A stretch of DNA of 5,092 nucleotides from Chthoniobacter flavus (lineage in GTDB: Bacteria > Verrucomicrobiota > Verrucomicrobiia > Chthoniobacterales > Terrimicrobiaceae). Of this stretch, positions 4,093 to 5,092 are shown piece by piece (the first letter of the stretch is position 1; each line of letters starts with the position of its first letter). Under the pieces are notes generated by a model. That model made no database searches. It had not been told where the DNA came from and was given only the letters and a program-made list of their open reading frames with translations. A program made the position numbers and the translations under genes. Location: NCBI GenBank assembly GCA_945903555.1, contig CAMDOJ010000129.1, forward strand, positions 1-5,092, read 5' to 3'.

Positions 4093-5092
4093 GGGCGCTG
4101 ATCGACGGGCGTGTAAACCTTGCCGACGGCTGGACCGGTGTATTCGCTGAGCGGCCTATAGAGACGGTTATCGGCGAGTTGTTCCATCACGTGACCAGTC
4201 CATCCCGATGCACGGGCGATGGCGAAGACGGGAGTGAACATATCGGTCGGGATGCCCATCGAGTAGTAGACGGTCGCGGAGTAGAAATCGACATTGGCAT
4301 TGAGGCCCTTGCGCTCGCGCATGATGGTCGCGATGCGTTCGCTCATGCGGATCCACTTCGGTTCGCCGAGTTGATCGCTGAGGACGATCGCCATTTCGCG
4401 GAGGTGCGGAGCGCGAGGATCGAGGACCTTGTAAACGCGATGTCCGATGCCCATGATTTTTTTCTTCTGCTCGAGAGCATTTTCAACCCAGGCGTCGACA
4501 TTTTCCTCACTGCCGATTTCCTGAAGCATGTGGATCACGCCTTCATTCGCGCCGCCGTGGAGGGGGCCCTTGAGGGTTCCGATCGCCGAGGTGATGGCGG
4601 AATACATATCCGAGAGGGTGGCGATGGTGACGCGGGCCGAGAAGGTCGAAGCATTCATGCCGTGGTCGGCATGGAGAACGTAAGCAACATCAAGTGTGCG
4701 CGTGGCCTCGGCTGTCGGTTCAACGCCATTGAGGAGGTAGAGAAAATGAGCGGCCTCACCGAGATCGGCGCGAACGGCGGGGAGATCGAGCCCATTGCGA
4801 GCGCGGTGAAAATAAGCGGCGATCACGCCAATCTTCGCCGTAATGCTGACTGCGCGGTCGTAGTTGGCGGCGGCGCTTTCGTCCTTCGAGTTTTTATCGT
4901 AGAGACCGAGCATCGAAACGGCCGTGCGAATCACGTCCATCGGACCAGATTCTTTCGGCACGGAGCGGAGGAAATCCACAACCTGAGAAGGAAGCTCGCG
5001 GGCGGAGCGGAGCTTGAGAGAGAGCTCGTCGAGTTGCGCGCGGTTGGGTAATTCTCCATGCCAGAGGAGATGAACAATTTCTTCGTAGGTAG
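4089..5092 (-). CDS. gltA: Citrate synthase, C-terminal part (5' end beyond window)
   Basis: The frame is open to the right edge and 333 residues are visible, beginning TYEEIVHLLWHGELPN, so roughly 40-100 N-terminal residues are missing depending on family subtype. The enzyme condenses oxaloacetate and acetyl-CoA to citrate, the entry step of the TCA cycle. Catalytic residues by family comparison: His at 4664-4662 in LHADHGMNASTF, His at 4559-4557 in GPLHGGANEG, and Asp at 4289-4287 in NANVDFYSATVYYSMGIP. Also present are GIGHRVYK and the C-terminal FAIARASGWTGHVMEQ and NRLYRPLSEYTGP, which contribute arginines for substrate and CoA. The GTG at 4979-4977 is an internal valine codon, not the start, since conserved family sequence continues upstream of it. 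A 2-methylcitrate synthase is a related alternative that cannot be fully excluded. Its TGA stop overlaps the lolD ATG (ATGA), implying co-transcription and coupling. Confidence 0.95.
   Translation of the reverse strand, partial: TYEEIVHLLWHGELPNRAQLDELSLKLRSARELPSQVVDFLRSVPKESGPMDVIRTAVSMLGLYDKNSKDESAAANYDRAVSITAKIGVIAAYFHRARNGLDLPAVRADLGEAAHFLYLLNGVEPTAEATRTLDVAYVLHADHGMNASTFSARVTIATLSDMYSAITSAIGTLKGPLHGGANEGVIHMLQEIGSEENVDAWVENALEQKKKIMGIGHRVYKVLDPRAPHLREMAIVLSDQLGEPKWIRMSERIATIMRERKGLNANVDFYSATVYYSMGIPTDMFTPVFAIARASGWTGHVMEQLADNRLYRPLSEYTGPAVGKVYTPVDQRP

Noticed and set aside
4977..4979. GTG as a possible start of citrate synthase
   Set aside because: The frame continues upstream with conserved family sequence (TYEEIVHLLWHGELPN), so this is an internal valine.
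3948..5051. 367-codon open frame on the plus strand
   Set aside because: It is antisense to citrate synthase and the start of lolD, both of which have all catalytic motifs; the plus frame has no recognisable domain.

Overview
The window is a 5.1 kb piece of bacterial chromosome in which every recognisable gene lies on the minus strand. Read in the direction of transcription (right to left) the order is: citrate synthase (5' end beyond the window), a LolD-type ABC ATPase, recombination protein RecR, the tmRNA gene ssrA, a gene-free stretch of about 640 bases, enolase, and the first 73 codons of a DUF21/CNNM-domain membrane protein of the HlyC/CorC family. All of these are core or housekeeping genes. 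I see no intact insertion sequence, CRISPR array, tRNA or rRNA. The enolase signature (GGAHSDAPIDFQEF around the active-site His and Glu), the non-SD gene starts and the moderately GC-rich composition would fit a Verrucomicrobiota (Opitutales-like) genome. That assignment is recalled pattern plus inference, not a database result.

The right half is a tightly packed unit. The citrate synthase stop and the lolD start overlap as ATGA (4089-4092), and lolD and recR are separated by one base (TGA-C-ATG, 3420-3426), so the three genes probably form one transcript despite unrelated roles (TCA cycle, lipoprotein export, recombinational repair). ssrA follows 70 bases after recR with its own well-placed -10 box. 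It encodes the tag ADYENLALAA and has a visible PK1 pseudoknot, but its CCA tail is not encoded.

The middle (1725-2395) has no credible protein gene. It is unusually rich in short perfect palindromes and short direct repeats. One is an 11-bp-stem palindrome whose outer base coincides with the last encoded base of ssrA. Another is a compound element 5' of enolase: a 12-bp dyad with a 13-base loop, one arm of which is repeated in tandem, next to a second perfect palindrome. These look like dispersed repeat elements and/or regulatory structure and are the main points of interest.

The left part holds enolase, complete and with all catalytic residues. Its 3' region stacks four stem-loops: one containing the stop codon, a long imperfect one, a small perfect one, and a U-tract terminator (283-310). 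The HlyC-family gene then starts behind a short leader with a UUCG-capped hairpin. None of the four visible start codons has a recognisable Shine-Dalgarno sequence.
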